Below, piece after piece: positions 43,514 to 52,471 of a DNA stretch of 64,000 bases. The DNA is taken from positions 1-64,000 of the forward strand of contig NZ_JANFNS010000003.1 in NCBI RefSeq assembly GCF_024436065.1, in the 5' to 3' direction. The position numbers and the translations under genes are program-made. Numbering within the stretch: the first letter of the stretch is position 1; the number at the start of each line of letters is the position of its first letter. Under the pieces are notes generated by a model. The model was not told the origin of the DNA. It did not search any database and saw only the letters and a program-made list of their open reading frames with translations. This stretch comes from Saccharibacillus sp. JS10 (GTDB lineage: Bacteria; Bacillota; Bacilli; Paenibacillales; Paenibacillaceae).

Positions 43514-43542
43514 TTGATTTAAAGAAAGTGTTCCTGTTTAAT
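43514..43542 (+). promoter_or_regulatory. sodA promoter
   Basis: TTGATT (43514-43519), 17 bp, TTTAAT (43537-43542), giving a leader of about 90 nt before the GCAGGAGG site. Confidence 0.65.
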
Positions 43543-43638
43543 AAAGTGTAAGGACGACCCTGTGTACATCTTATGTGAGCTACATCTTTGCAGCAGGTAG
43601 CGTCGTTAAATCCAACTTAAGCAGGAGGTAATCTTATC

Positions 43639-44250
43639 ATGGCTTTTGAACTACCAGCACTGCCGTATTCGAATGACGCGCTTGAACCTCATATCGACGC
43701 ACAAACGATGGAAATCCACCACGATCGCCATCACAACACATACGTAACAAACCTGAACAACGCTCTGGAAAGCGCTCCGGAACTGCAAGGTAAATCTCTG
43801 GAAGACCTGATCGCTAACATCGACAGCGTACCGGAAAGCATTCGCACAGCAGTTCGCAACAACGGCGGCGGACACCATAACCACAGCCTGTTCTGGACAG
43901 TTATCGGACCAAACGGCGGCGGCGCTCCTTCGGGCGACCTCGCAGCAGCAATCGATAGCGACCTCGGTGGTTTCGATAAATTCAAAGAAGATTTCGCAAA
44001 AGCAGCTACAACTCGTTTCGGTAGCGGCTGGGCTTGGCTCGTTGTCGGCAAAGACGGCAAACTGGCAGTAACAAGCACGCCTAACCAAGACAGCCCGATC
44101 ATGGAAGGTCAAACGCCGATCCTCGGTCTGGACGTATGGGAGCACGCTTACTACCTGAAATTCCAAAACAAACGCCCTGACTACATCTCCACTTTCTGGA
44201 ACGTAGTAAACTGGGATGAAGTATCCAAACGTTTCGCAGCAGCGAAATAA
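43639..44250 (+). CDS. sodA: Superoxide dismutase (Mn)
   Basis: Cytosolic 203-residue superoxide dismutase of the Mn/Fe family. Metal ligands are the histidine in [13 protein letters not shown], the histidine in [11 protein letters not shown], and the aspartate and histidine in [10 protein letters not shown]. The GGG before the second histidine and the QDSP region favour Mn. Very biased codon use points to high expression. AGGAGG eight bases before the ATG. A strong bidirectional terminator follows. Confidence 0.96.
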   Translation: MAFELPALPYSNDALEPHIDAQTMEIHHDRHHNTYVTNLNNALESAPELQGKSLEDLIANIDSVPESIRTAVRNNGGGHHNHSLFWTVIGPNGGGAPSGDLAAAIDSDLGGFDKFKEDFAKAATTRFGSGWAWLVVGKDGKLAVTSTPNQDSPIMEGQTPILGLDVWEHAYYLKFQNKRPDYISTFWNVVNWDEVSKRFAAAK

Positions 44251-44308
44251 TTGAGACTCATCGATTTCATTCGGACGATGCGCTAACCCGCATCCCGGAT
44301 AACCAGAT

Positions 44309-44339
44309 AAAAAAGCCGCTCCTCAGGAGCGGCTTTTTT
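44309..44339. terminator. Bidirectional terminator after sodA
   Basis: AAAAAGCCGCTCC, tight loop, GGAGCGGCTTTTTT. It also lies beyond repeat copy B as seen from the convergent mutY. Confidence 0.93.
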
Positions 44340-44553
44340 GTTGCTCATTTCTTTCGTATTTATCTTTATCTTAAAAAAGCACACCGTACACTGTAAAAAA
44401 AATGGCGCATGACATTTTTCCGTAATCTCGAAGTTATCAATTCGAAACTCATATTCAAGAGTACTGAAAAGTACTTCTTTTTGCAGTTGCGCAGAGATTC
44501 AAGAATCGAAGCGCACTACTCCCTTCGCTCGCCGCCCCACACATCGCATGAAG

Positions 44554-44719
44554 TAGCGGAGAGAGAAATTCAGTGAAGGAATGGAATGTTCGCCTTTGAA
44601 ATCGGGAAAATTCCTAACTCAAATTCCAATCAAATTTTCCCGATTTCAACACGCGACCTAAAGACTTTCGAAGAAAGGCATATCGTAAGCATACGCTAAC
44701 GAATTTCTCTCGCAGCGCC
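44554..44719 (-). repeat. Structured 3'-UTR repeat, copy B (short)
   Basis: Shares with the other copies the arms GGAGAGAGAAATTC and GAATTTCTCTCG, the ATCGGGAAAA/TTTTCCCGAT hairpin and the GACTTTCGAAGAAAGGC hairpin. It lacks the first internal hairpin and the GCGAAAAGGC tips. It begins directly at the mutY stop codon. The 44340-44553 stretch next to it has nothing else I can assign. Confidence 0.8.
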
Positions 44720-45952
44720 TCACCTCGATGCAAAATACTCATTTAATATATTCAAAAACAAATTCGGAAAAGCAATCTCTTTCATCCCGTCCGGCGAAAT
44801 CCAGCGCCACTCTTCCCCATCTTCCGCATCGTCAAAGTCAGCCGCCGACTCCGGCACAGCCACTTCATACGGCACGCCGCTTTCCGCAACCAATTTCTCC
44901 AACACTTCCGGTTCTTCGTGGGCGATCAACACATTCATCGTCCAATGAATATGACTGAACGTATGCTCGGCAGTCATATAAGGCGTCATCGGCGACCAAG
45001 ACAATCCGCGATCCTCCAGTAATTCTTCAAGCTGCGCGATATCAATACCGAGATCTTCGCCGGATGCCGCGACGTGCGGCACTTCCCACATCCCTGCCAA
45101 CAACCCCGTTTTCGGGCGGCGCCGAATCAAGACTTGCCCTTCATGCTCGCCTGTACCTTCCAACAAGATCGCTAGGCGCTGTTCAGGACGCGGCTTTTTG
45201 GCTTTGGTTTTAACCGGCAAGTCCCGTTCCATGCCTTCGATCCGTCCTCGGCAATGCTCCATCACCGGGCAAATCAAGCAATGCGGCGATTTTGGCGTGC
45301 AGATCAAAGCTCCCAATTCCATCAATGCCTGATTGAAGTCCGAAGCTCGACCTTCTGGAATTAGACCCGGAATGATTTTCTCCATCCCGATTCTGGTTTT
45401 TGGCTTTGCAATGTCGTCTTCGATCAAAAAATATCGGGACAACACGCGCATCACATTGCCGTCTACCGCAGGTTCCGGCTGATTGAACGCGATACTCAAG
45501 ATCGCTCCCGCTGTATAAGGCCCGACCCCTTTTAACGCAAATACATCTTCACGCCGCGAAGGCATTTTGCCTTCATGACGTTCTACGATCTGCTGCGCGG
45601 CGGCTTGCAGATTACGTGCCCGGGAATAGTAGCCTAATCCTTCCCACATCTTTACCACATCTTCTTGCGGCGCTTCCGCGAGATCGACAATCGTCGGGAA
45701 CCGCTCAATAAACCGATGGAAATACGGAATCACCGTATCGACGCGTGTTTGTTGCAACATAATTTCCGATACCCAAATAAAATACGGATCGCGGTGTCTG
45801 CGCCATGGCAAATCACGTTTGCTCCGATCGTACCAAATCAACAATTCGCGGCTAAAATAAGCCCGACTTTCCTCCGCTTCAATACTAACGATTCGCTCCC
45901 ATACACTCACTTCATTTTCTGTTCCTGTCTCTTTATTCGATTCGTTACTCAT
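44720..45952 (-). CDS. mutY: A/G-specific adenine glycosylase
   Basis: DNA repair enzyme of 410 residues removing adenine opposite 8-oxoguanine. N-terminal HhH-GPD domain: LPWRRHRDPYFIWVSEIMLQQTRVDTVIPY, helix-hairpin-helix LKGVGPYTAGAI, catalytic Asp in AVDGNVMRV. The [4Fe-4S] cluster motif is CTPKSPHCLICPVMEHC. The C-terminal NUDIX-like domain recognising 8-oxoG begins near residue 265. The ATG overlaps the acpS stop (ATGA), and AAAGGA lies upstream, so acpS and mutY are co-transcribed. A longer frame inside acpS is not used. Confidence 0.94.
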   Translation of the reverse strand: MSNESNKETGTENEVSVWERIVSIEAEESRAYFSRELLIWYDRSKRDLPWRRHRDPYFIWVSEIMLQQTRVDTVIPYFHRFIERFPTIVDLAEAPQEDVVKMWEGLGYYSRARNLQAAAQQIVERHEGKMPSRREDVFALKGVGPYTAGAILSIAFNQPEPAVDGNVMRVLSRYFLIEDDIAKPKTRIGMEKIIPGLIPEGRASDFNQALMELGALICTPKSPHCLICPVMEHCRGRIEGMERDLPVKTKAKKPRPEQRLAILLEGTGEHEGQVLIRRRPKTGLLAGMWEVPHVAASGEDLGIDIAQLEELLEDRGLSWSPMTPYMTAEHTFSHIHWTMNVLIAHEEPEVLEKLVAESGVPYEVAVPESAADFDDAEDGEEWRWISPDGMKEIAFPNLFLNILNEYFASR

Positions 45953-46350
45953 CCCGATGTCGTCCTTTCCACTACCGCAAACGCCGAAGCCATCCCCGGC
46001 TGATGCGTAATACTTAAATGAACCGTATATTCTTTCTGCCCGGGCAGATCGAGCCTTTGCCAAGCTCCGTCTGATAACTTCACCACAGGTTTCCCTAGAT
46101 GATCTGGAACAATCTCAATATCTTCAAATCCGACCTGATGCCCGATTCCGCAACCCAAAGCTTTGACAATCGCTTCTTTTGCCGCAAAACGCCCCGACAC
46201 AAATTCCGCTAATCTCGCTCCACGCTTTTCCGCGATCTCAAGCTCTGCCGGCGTCAATACACGCTGCATGAACCTTTCCTTTTGCCGCCCATCTAACACC
46301 TTAACGACCCGCCCGATCTCCAATAAATCATGACCGATTCCGTAGATCAT
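45949..46350 (-). CDS. acpS: Holo-[acyl-carrier-protein] synthase
   Basis: Cytosolic 133-residue phosphopantetheinyl transferase that activates ACP for fatty acid synthesis. Mg2+ ligands and signature are present: IYGIGHDLLEIGR (Asp8), SGRFAAKEAIVKALGCGIG (Glu) and the HLSITHQPGMASAFAVVE strand. GGGGAG lies six bases before ATG 46350. Overlaps mutY by four bases. Confidence 0.94.
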   Translation of the reverse strand: MIYGIGHDLLEIGRVVKVLDGRQKERFMQRVLTPAELEIAEKRGARLAEFVSGRFAAKEAIVKALGCGIGHQVGFEDIEIVPDHLGKPVVKLSDGAWQRLDLPGQKEYTVHLSITHQPGMASAFAVVERTTSG

Positions 46351-46536
46351 CCCCGACTCCCCCATCAAAAGCTCGCCATCTATTTTCTTTCTTAATCTTC
46401 AATATATTCTCTTTATTTTTGACTCTTACTCTCTATCCCGGTGTACGCTCTCCATTAAGATTCCACCCCATATTGTATCAAGATAAACAATCGAACTCCA
46501 GTTCCTCTTTCTATTTTGTCTTTTCCTTGCTTTTTC

Positions 46537-46586
46537 TAGATACAAGAAAGACCTGCCCCTAATCAGGCAGGTCTTTCTTGTATCTA
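46537..46586 (-). terminator. 21-bp perfect hairpin, probable nadE terminator
   Basis: TAGATACAAGAAAGACCTGC and its inverse pair perfectly around an 8-nt loop. On the minus strand GC-rich CCTGCC/GGCAGG is followed by TCTTTCTTGT within the stem. It lies about 350 bp after the nadE stop and beyond repeat copy C. The 46351-46536 stretch upstream of acpS holds no other feature that I can assign. Confidence 0.6.
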
Positions 46587-46634
46587 TTCTCTTCTCTTAC
46601 CCTCACCCTACAAAAAAACCGAGCGTACCTGGAA

Positions 46635-46888
46635 GCGAAAAGGCAGAGAGAGAAAGTTTGTGAAGGAGGTGAAGCATTTCGAAGAAATGCACTTCGGAAG
46701 CATATGCTAGTTCGCCTTTGTGGTGCAGATTTTCCGGTAATATACCGTTAAATTTGCACCGCTAATCGGGAAAATTCCTAACTAAAATTCCAATCATCTT
46801 TTCCCGATTTCAACACGCGACCTAAAGGCTTTCGAAGAAAGGCACATCGTAAGCATACGCTAACGAATTTCTCTCGTAGCCTTTTCGC
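46635..46888 (-). repeat. Structured 3'-UTR repeat, copy C (longest)
   Basis: 254 bp closed by GCGAAAAGGC and GCCTTTTCGC, with inner arms AGAGAGAGAAA and TTTCTCTCGT. Inside are three hairpins: GCATTTC-GAA-GAAATGC; ATCGGGAAAA...TTTTCCCGAT; and GGCTTTCGAAGAAAGGC. Adjacent conserved words are GCGACCTAAAG and GTAAGCATACGCTAACG. No coding frame. It starts 28 bp after the nadE stop. Copies are at 35356, 44554 and 55230. Confidence 0.88.
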
Positions 46889-46916
46889 TTCCCGCACCAC
46901 AGTAAAGCCGAAGTTT

Positions 46917-47732
46917 TTAAATCCCCGGAATCGGATTCCGCTTATGCACCGTTTTTTTATAAAAACTCTCCAACAGATTCTGCACTTTCGGCGAGACTTC
47001 TTTGCCTTCCAAGTAATCGCTGTTCTCGTCATACGTAATCCCAAGTTCCGTCTCGTCCGTTTGCCCAACCCATAGTCCAGCCGTTGGCGCTTTCGTCACG
47101 ATCTCAGCAGGAACACCGAGTGCCGAAGCCACTTGGCGCACTTGACGTTTGTTCAGCGTGGACAATGGCGTAATATCGACCGCGCCGTCGCCCCACTTCG
47201 TATAGAATCCGGTTACGGCTTCCGAAGCGTGATCGGTACCGACTACGATCAGATTCATCTCGAACGACAGCGCATATTGCACGACCATACGCGTTCTCGC
47301 TTTGATGTTGCCTTTGCCTTTGTCCGTCATTTTGCGCGGGTTCTCGATATCGAGTTTTTCGAAGCTTTTCTCGACCGTCTGCGAGACATGATCGACCGCA
47401 TCTTGGATATTCGTTTCTACCGTATGAGTCAGACCGAAAGCTTTTGCCGTTGCGTAACTGTGCTCGATATCCGATTGGTCGCCATAAGGTTGGAATACAC
47501 CGAGCGTGATGTACTCTTTGCCATTTTCTTGCGTCAACTCGTCTGTCGCACGTTTGCAAAGCCCGGTTGCCACTGCGCTATCTACGCCGCCGCTAATGGC
47601 GATCAATAGACCGTTAGCACCTGCTGCAAGCACATACTGCTTCAAAAAATCGACCCGTTTACGAATCTCTGCTTCAGGATCGATCGTCGGTTGTACACCA
47701 AGTTCAGCGATAATCTGTTGCTGTAAATTCAT
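46917..47732 (-). CDS. nadE: NH3-dependent NAD+ synthetase
   Basis: Cytosolic 271-residue enzyme amidating deamido-NAD to NAD with ATP. Length and lack of a glutaminase domain mark the ammonia-dependent form. P-loop is LLIAISGGVDSAVATGLC. The conserved TRMVVQYALSFEMNLIVVGTDHASEAVTGFYTKWGDGAVDITPL block and the C-terminal KRNPIPGI are present. ATG 47732 has AAAGGAG eight bases upstream. Structured repeat C follows its stop. Confidence 0.95.
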   Translation of the reverse strand: MNLQQQIIAELGVQPTIDPEAEIRKRVDFLKQYVLAAGANGLLIAISGGVDSAVATGLCKRATDELTQENGKEYITLGVFQPYGDQSDIEHSYATAKAFGLTHTVETNIQDAVDHVSQTVEKSFEKLDIENPRKMTDKGKGNIKARTRMVVQYALSFEMNLIVVGTDHASEAVTGFYTKWGDGAVDITPLSTLNKRQVRQVASALGVPAEIVTKAPTAGLWVGQTDETELGITYDENSDYLEGKEVSPKVQNLLESFYKKTVHKRNPIPGI

Positions 47733-47821
47733 CGTGACACTCTCCTTTATCTCATCCGAAATAATAAAGCTTTCTTCACCATTATACCCATAGCAGCCTG
47801 ACATCGCACTTCCACAGACGA

Positions 47822-47864
47822 AAAAAAGCCTCGACGAACCGCAAAGGTTCGAACGAGACTTTTC
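47822..47864 (-). terminator. Terminator after the bacilliredoxin gene
   Basis: AAAAGTCTCGTTCGAACC and GGTTCGTCGAGGC arms with a short loop and TTTTTTT on the minus strand. Confidence 0.85.
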
Positions 47865-47870
47865 AAAAAA

Positions 47871-48305
47871 TTATACGCAATATTCGTCGAAAGCACGTGA
47901 CAGATCGTCCGCGATATCGCCGGCAGAACGGTCTTCAATCGAATGGCGCTCGATGAAATGTACCAATTCGCCGTCTTTGAACAATGCGATCGAAGGCGAA
48001 GACGGTGGGTACGGCGCGAAATATTCGCGAGCTTGCGCCGTCGCTTCTTTGTCTTGTCCAGCAAATACAGTGAACAAATTAGTCGGTACTTTCTCGTTTT
48101 TCAGCGCTTCGGCAACGCCCGGACGGCATTGACCTGCTGCGCATCCGCATACCGAATTGATTACGACAAGGGTCGTTCCTGTAGCATTTGGAAGATTTTC
48201 TTCCACTTCTTCGGGTGTACGCAATTCGCGAATTCCGAGTGTAGTCAGTTCATCGCGCATCGGTTGAATCATATCGCGCATATATTGATCGAAAGACATA
48301 GCCAT
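47871..48305 (-). CDS. Bacilliredoxin (BrxA/BrxB family)
   Basis: Cytosolic 144-residue thioredoxin-fold protein of the YphP/YqiW (DUF1094) family that removes bacillithiol from proteins. The CGC active site is at residues 53-55 (VINSVCGCAAGQCRPG). The cis-proline region is PPSSPSIALFKDG and the helix HFIERHSIEDRSA is family-typical. Its presence implies a bacillithiol-producing organism. ATG 48305 follows GGAGGAG by about ten bases. Confidence 0.93.
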   Translation of the reverse strand: MAMSFDQYMRDMIQPMRDELTTLGIRELRTPEEVEENLPNATGTTLVVINSVCGCAAGQCRPGVAEALKNEKVPTNLFTVFAGQDKEATAQAREYFAPYPPSSPSIALFKDGELVHFIERHSIEDRSAGDIADDLSRAFDEYCV

Positions 48306-48441
48306 ATTCGATTCACTCCTCCAAGTCATTGATGTGCTTTTATTATACCGTGAGCCCTAACCAAAGGAAAGCTGTTTCCCAATCATATGTCCCACTTTGC
48401 CAATCTTGCCACAAAAGATCCTTTTTCGCAAATAGCTTAAG

Positions 48442-50160
48442 CTAAGATTCGACAACGACTTGCTCTTTTTCATACGCCTGAACTTTAGCAAAATCGATCT
48501 GAACTTCCGTGCCGACGCCAACCGTTGATTGAATCGATAATTTGCCGCCGTGCCGTTCCGCGATTCCCGAGCACAATGCCAGACCCAGACCCGTTCCGGT
48601 TTTTTTCGTGGTAAAAAAAGGTTGCCGGATCTGCTTGAGCGTCTCATCCGAAATGCCGGGACCATTGTCTTTGACCCGCAGACGCCAATGTTCGTTACAA
48701 TCTTCGATTGCAATCACCAACTCGCCTTTATCACCCATTGCCTCTAGTGCATTTCGCGCCAAATTCAGAATCAATTGCTTGATTTCTCCGGGATGCATCG
48801 GCATTTCTTCTCCTTGCGTTCCTTCTTCGATCCGGATCGTCTGACTGCGAAGATTAGCATCGGCTTGAAGCAAAGGCCACAAGTCATCGACAACCGAACG
48901 CAGCGTCCTTCGCTCGTTCATTTTTTGCTTGGTGCGCGCCAATGCTAAAAAGTCGTCGATAATCCCTCCGGCACGGTCCAGCTCGGACAACACGATTTTG
49001 TAATAATGGTCGTATTCTTCTGGCGTTTTGCGTTGCAGAATTTGCAAATATCCACGGACTACCGCCATAGGATTACGAACTTCGTGGGTGACGCCAGCCG
49101 CCATTTGACCGATCAGATTCAAGCGATTCATATCTTCAAGCTCTGCTCGCATTCGCTCAATTTCAGTCACATCGTAGATACTGCATACCGCGCCGAATGC
49201 TTCATGATGATCGGTATAGGTCGGTGAAAAATACATATTGAATGTTCGCCCATCAAGAGCCATCGTATGTTCTACGTTTCGATTTTCTTGGATCGTTCTT
49301 TCGAGCGCTTGCAAAAAAGCAGGTTCTGCTCTCATTCCCATCGACTCCATAAGTTTCGAAAAATTTTGACCAATGATCATCTCGCGAGTAATCGTAGGAA
49401 TCCGACTACTGACCGCACCAAAAGCTCGATCGTTAATATTCGTAATCCGAGCTTCGCGGTCAAGCATAAGTGCAATACCCGGTAAGGTTTCCATAAAAGC
49501 CTTTAACTTGACTTCTTCTTCAATTACGCGCTCGCGCATGACTCCTGCTTCTTCCGTAAGTAAATACCGATCTTGCGCATCGCGCCTTGAATACAGCAAC
49601 AATAACCCCGCTGTGATTCCAGCAAGCAGTTCAATGATTACTCTTGGAATCGCGACCCAGTGATTACTAACCAGCGCATATTCTTGGATATGAAAAAAAG
49701 CATGCGGCGCGTAGGTCAATAGTAGCCAACTAATCAGTACGATTCTTCGGCGTGTGCGAGACAGCGTAAGCAGATAAGGCCTAGACAATGCTAAGATCAG
49801 CAGTGCAACTGTTTCTACCCAGACATAAGGAGCTTCGCCGATCTGCGCAAATATGGAGCCGATAATCCCATACAAAGCGACAAGAGGAAATACACCTTTT
49901 TTGATCCCATACAAAATACCCATACCGGTTGGTAATAACGATAAGTGCCCATCAATTCGCGTACTGCCTGCATCCAAAAACCAACACATCAACAAAGAAG
50001 CAGCGCTCGCGAAAGTAAAAGCAATTCCCACAGAATCTCCATCATTTTTCAGCATTAATCTAGGTAAACGGGTACGGATAAAAGTTTCAAAAGAAGGTAC
50101 AAGCAAAACGGGGAGCGAAGCGAATAAGATTTGGATGATGAATACTTTTAACAGTTCCAC
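48442..50160 (-). CDS. Membrane sensor histidine kinase, KinB-like
   Basis: 572-residue kinase. About six helices at residues 3-195 match the 5TMR_LYT/KinB sensor. A linker coiled coil and PAS domain lie at about 215-335 (LPGIALMLDREARITNINDRAFG). HisKA has the H-box GVTHEVRNPMAVVRGYLQIL. HATPase has NLARNALEAM (N box), VKDNGPGI and TGLGLALCSGIAERHGG. The H-box form (THEVRNPM) is that of sporulation phosphorelay kinases, so it may feed Spo0F, but no response regulator is adjacent. Start ATG, weak site. Confidence 0.88.
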   Translation of the reverse strand: MELLKVFIIQILFASLPVLLVPSFETFIRTRLPRLMLKNDGDSVGIAFTFASAASLLMCWFLDAGSTRIDGHLSLLPTGMGILYGIKKGVFPLVALYGIIGSIFAQIGEAPYVWVETVALLILALSRPYLLTLSRTRRRIVLISWLLLTYAPHAFFHIQEYALVSNHWVAIPRVIIELLAGITAGLLLLYSRRDAQDRYLLTEEAGVMRERVIEEEVKLKAFMETLPGIALMLDREARITNINDRAFGAVSSRIPTITREMIIGQNFSKLMESMGMRAEPAFLQALERTIQENRNVEHTMALDGRTFNMYFSPTYTDHHEAFGAVCSIYDVTEIERMRAELEDMNRLNLIGQMAAGVTHEVRNPMAVVRGYLQILQRKTPEEYDHYYKIVLSELDRAGGIIDDFLALARTKQKMNERRTLRSVVDDLWPLLQADANLRSQTIRIEEGTQGEEMPMHPGEIKQLILNLARNALEAMGDKGELVIAIEDCNEHWRLRVKDNGPGISDETLKQIRQPFFTTKKTGTGLGLALCSGIAERHGGKLSIQSTVGVGTEVQIDFAKVQAYEKEQVVVES

Positions 50161-50421
50161 TGTGCCTATACCTCCTCTGGGTATGCGTACATTTCACTGC
50201 ATCATGGAGAGCGGTTTTTTCCATAATAAAGAAAAAAGACTATGCTTTGATTAAAACATAATCGTCTTTCCGATACAATATACCCAGTGCATAGCTTTGA
50301 ATAACAGGAATAAAGGTTGCTATTGCGTCAAAAGAACGAATGCAGCCGAACAGACCTCAACGCCAGCAATGGGTTTGTGCTATTATAGATGAAGAAATCA
50401 ATCAGAAAAGGAAGATGTATT

Positions 50422-51705
50422 TTGGATTATGACGTAATCGTCGTAGGCGGCGGTTCGGCGGGCTTGATGGCGGCAGTTGCGGCGGGAGAAAAAGGAGCAC
50501 GTGTGCTCTTGCTCGATAAAGGCGATAAGCTGGGGCGCAAGCTCGGCATTTCAGGTGGCGGACGCTGTAACGTAACGAATAACAAAGAGTTTGACGATTT
50601 AATCAAATGGATTCCCGGCAATGGTCGGTTTTTGTATAGTGCTTTGTCTCAATTTGGCAGTCGCGATATCATCGCCTTTTTCGAAGGGCTGGGTATTGCA
50701 TTGAAAGAAGAAGATAACGGACGGATGTTCCCGGTTAGCGATCGCGCCAAAACGGTTGTCGATGCGCTTGTCGGTCAAGTCCGTTCTCTTGGCGTTGAAG
50801 TCCGAATCAATACGCCTGTCGAGCGGATTTTGTACGCAGATGGACAAGTCTCCGGCGTATTGTTGAAAAACGGAACCAAATATTCGGCGGCTTGCGTGAT
50901 CGCGGCAGTCGGCGGAAAATCCGTGCCGAAAACAGGTTCGACCGGCGACGGTTATCCGTGGGCGGAAGATGCCGGGCATACGATTACGAAGCTTTTCCCG
51001 ACAGAAGTTCCGATCACTTCGGGTGCGGCTTTTATTCAAAGCAAAGAACTGCAAGGCTTGTCGCTGCGCGAGATCGAACTTACCGTCTGGAATGCCAAAG
51101 GCAAAAAGCTGGTGACGCACACCGGCGATATGCTGTTTACCCACTTCGGATTATCCGGCCCAGCGGCGCTGCGATGCAGTCAATACGTTGTCAAAGAATT
51201 GGATAAACAAGCCGGCGGTACGGTGCGAGTCACGGTGGATCTGATGCCGAACAGCAGCGCAGACGATGTATACCGCGAGACATTCAATCTAACCGCAGCC
51301 GATCCGAAAAAAGCGATCAAAAACGTGCTCAAAACGGTAATTCCCGAGAAGTTGATTCCTCTACTATTGATTCGCGCGGAACTGGATGAAATGCTGACGC
51401 ATGACAATATTCCAAAAGCGAAATGGATCGAACTCTCGAAGTTGATCAAAGCGTTCCCAATTCCGGTCAACGGCACGTTGTCGATCGAAGATGCGTTTGT
51501 GACCGGCGGCGGTGTGCATCTGAAAGAAATCGATCCGTATTCGATGGAATCGAAATTGACGAGCGGATTATACTTTTGCGGAGAATTGCTGGATATCCAC
51601 GGGTATACCGGAGGCTACAATATTACAGCGGCGTTCTCGACCGGTCATGCAGCCGGAAGCAACGCGGCGATCAAAGCTTCGGAACTTCGTGCGACTTTAT
51701 CCTAA
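50422..51705 (+). CDS. NAD(P)/FAD-dependent oxidoreductase (HI0933/BaiN-like)
   Basis: Cytosolic flavoprotein of 427 residues in the HI0933 family. The N-terminal FAD-binding Rossmann motif is DVIVVGGGSAGLMAAVAAGEKG, followed by GISGGGRCNVTNN (the family signature), GSTGDGYPWAEDAGH and the C-terminal GLYFCGELLDIHGYTGGYNITAAFSTGHAAG. The reaction is mostly unknown (BaiN members act in bile acid dehydroxylation). The start is TTG 50422 with AAAAGGAAG before it. The ATG at 50389 has no site. Confidence 0.88.
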   Translation: MDYDVIVVGGGSAGLMAAVAAGEKGARVLLLDKGDKLGRKLGISGGGRCNVTNNKEFDDLIKWIPGNGRFLYSALSQFGSRDIIAFFEGLGIALKEEDNGRMFPVSDRAKTVVDALVGQVRSLGVEVRINTPVERILYADGQVSGVLLKNGTKYSAACVIAAVGGKSVPKTGSTGDGYPWAEDAGHTITKLFPTEVPITSGAAFIQSKELQGLSLREIELTVWNAKGKKLVTHTGDMLFTHFGLSGPAALRCSQYVVKELDKQAGGTVRVTVDLMPNSSADDVYRETFNLTAADPKKAIKNVLKTVIPEKLIPLLLIRAELDEMLTHDNIPKAKWIELSKLIKAFPIPVNGTLSIEDAFVTGGGVHLKEIDPYSMESKLTSGLYFCGELLDIHGYTGGYNITAAFSTGHAAGSNAAIKASELRATLS

Positions 51706-51726
51706 TTGAAGAAAAAGATAGAATTG

Positions 51727-51769
51727 AAAAAAGCTAGATTGGAGATCAAACTCCGGTCTAGCTTTTTTT
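51727..51769 (+). terminator. Terminator after the flavoprotein
   Basis: AAAAAAGCTAGATTGGAG and CTCCGGTCTAGCTTTTTTT stem ending in a T-run. Confidence 0.88.
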
Positions 51770-51851
51770 GTTTGGGCAGGATTTGAGATCAAAAAGCCGT
51801 TCAAATTTGAACCTTTCGTGAAATTGTACAAATTTTAATCAATTCATTACG

Positions 51852-51876
51852 AAAAGTGTGATAAATGACACATTTT
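51852..51876. promoter_or_regulatory. Palindromic operator upstream of marR (51942)
   Basis: AAAAGTGTGATAAATGACAC then ATTTT: a 25-bp imperfect palindrome (AAAA-TGT..ACA-TTTT) centred about 78 bp before the MarR start, the usual form of a MarR autoregulatory site. Confidence 0.55.
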
Positions 51877-51941
51877 GTAGGCAATGGGGTGGATTAAGAT
51901 AAATTTAAATCTTTTATCTGATTTCGAAAGGCGGGAATAAT

Positions 51942-52412
51942 ATGATTTCGATCCAAAACCGAGATACCGAGTTATCCCTTCATTTGTATAAGGTGTTCGC
52001 CAAATCATTCAAAAGCGTCAGTGAACATACGGTCAGCAGCGGTAAAATTCCGGGCTTTAACTCGACAGCTTTTGCTGTCCTTGAATTGCTTTATTTGAAA
52101 GGGCAACAGCCGATTCAACAGATCGGAGCCAATCTTCTGCTGCAAAGCGGAAACGTTACGTATGTCATCGATAAATTAGAAAGTCACGGTCTACTCATTC
52201 GCCGCCCTTGCCCCAATGATCGCCGCGTCAGTTATGCGGATTTGACTGAAACGGGACGTGTGCTGATGGACGAAGCCCATCCTCCTTACGCGCAGCAACT
52301 CACAAGTGCATTCAGCGGGCTGGATGAACAAGAAAAATTGCAACTGATTACGTTATTAAAAAAGATGGGCAAAGAAGCTCAGCGGCTCTCACCCGCAACG
52401 CGTAAATCTTAA
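51942..52412 (+). CDS. MarR-family transcriptional regulator
   Basis: 156-residue winged-helix repressor. The DNA-binding part is IQQIGANLLLQSGNVTYVIDKLESHGLLIRRPCPNDRRVSYADLTETG, with the DRR wing. It is related to the MhqR/YusO branch, which answers to quinones and drugs. Convergent with the DHA2 exporter, sharing a terminator. In Bacillus subtilis a MarR (YusO) and a DHA2 pump (YusP) are neighbours, so control of the exporter is plausible although not proven by position. Confidence 0.9.
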   Translation: MISIQNRDTELSLHLYKVFAKSFKSVSEHTVSSGKIPGFNSTAFAVLELLYLKGQQPIQQIGANLLLQSGNVTYVIDKLESHGLLIRRPCPNDRRVSYADLTETGRVLMDEAHPPYAQQLTSAFSGLDEQEKLQLITLLKKMGKEAQRLSPATRKS

Positions 52413-52414
52413 AC

Positions 52415-52457
52415 AAAAAGACGATTGCCCGCTTGATCCAGGGCAATCGTCTTTTTT
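52415..52457. terminator. Bidirectional terminator between marR and the DHA2 exporter
   Basis: AAAAAGACGATTGCCC and GGGCAATCGTCTTTTTTT stem with a 10-nt loop. Confidence 0.92.
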
Positions 52458-52471
52458 TAACAACGACTCCA

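Noticed and set aside
45953-46063. Longer start of mutY inside acpS
   Set aside because: The extra residues are out-of-frame acpS sequence. The ATGA overlap with AAAGGA marks the true start.
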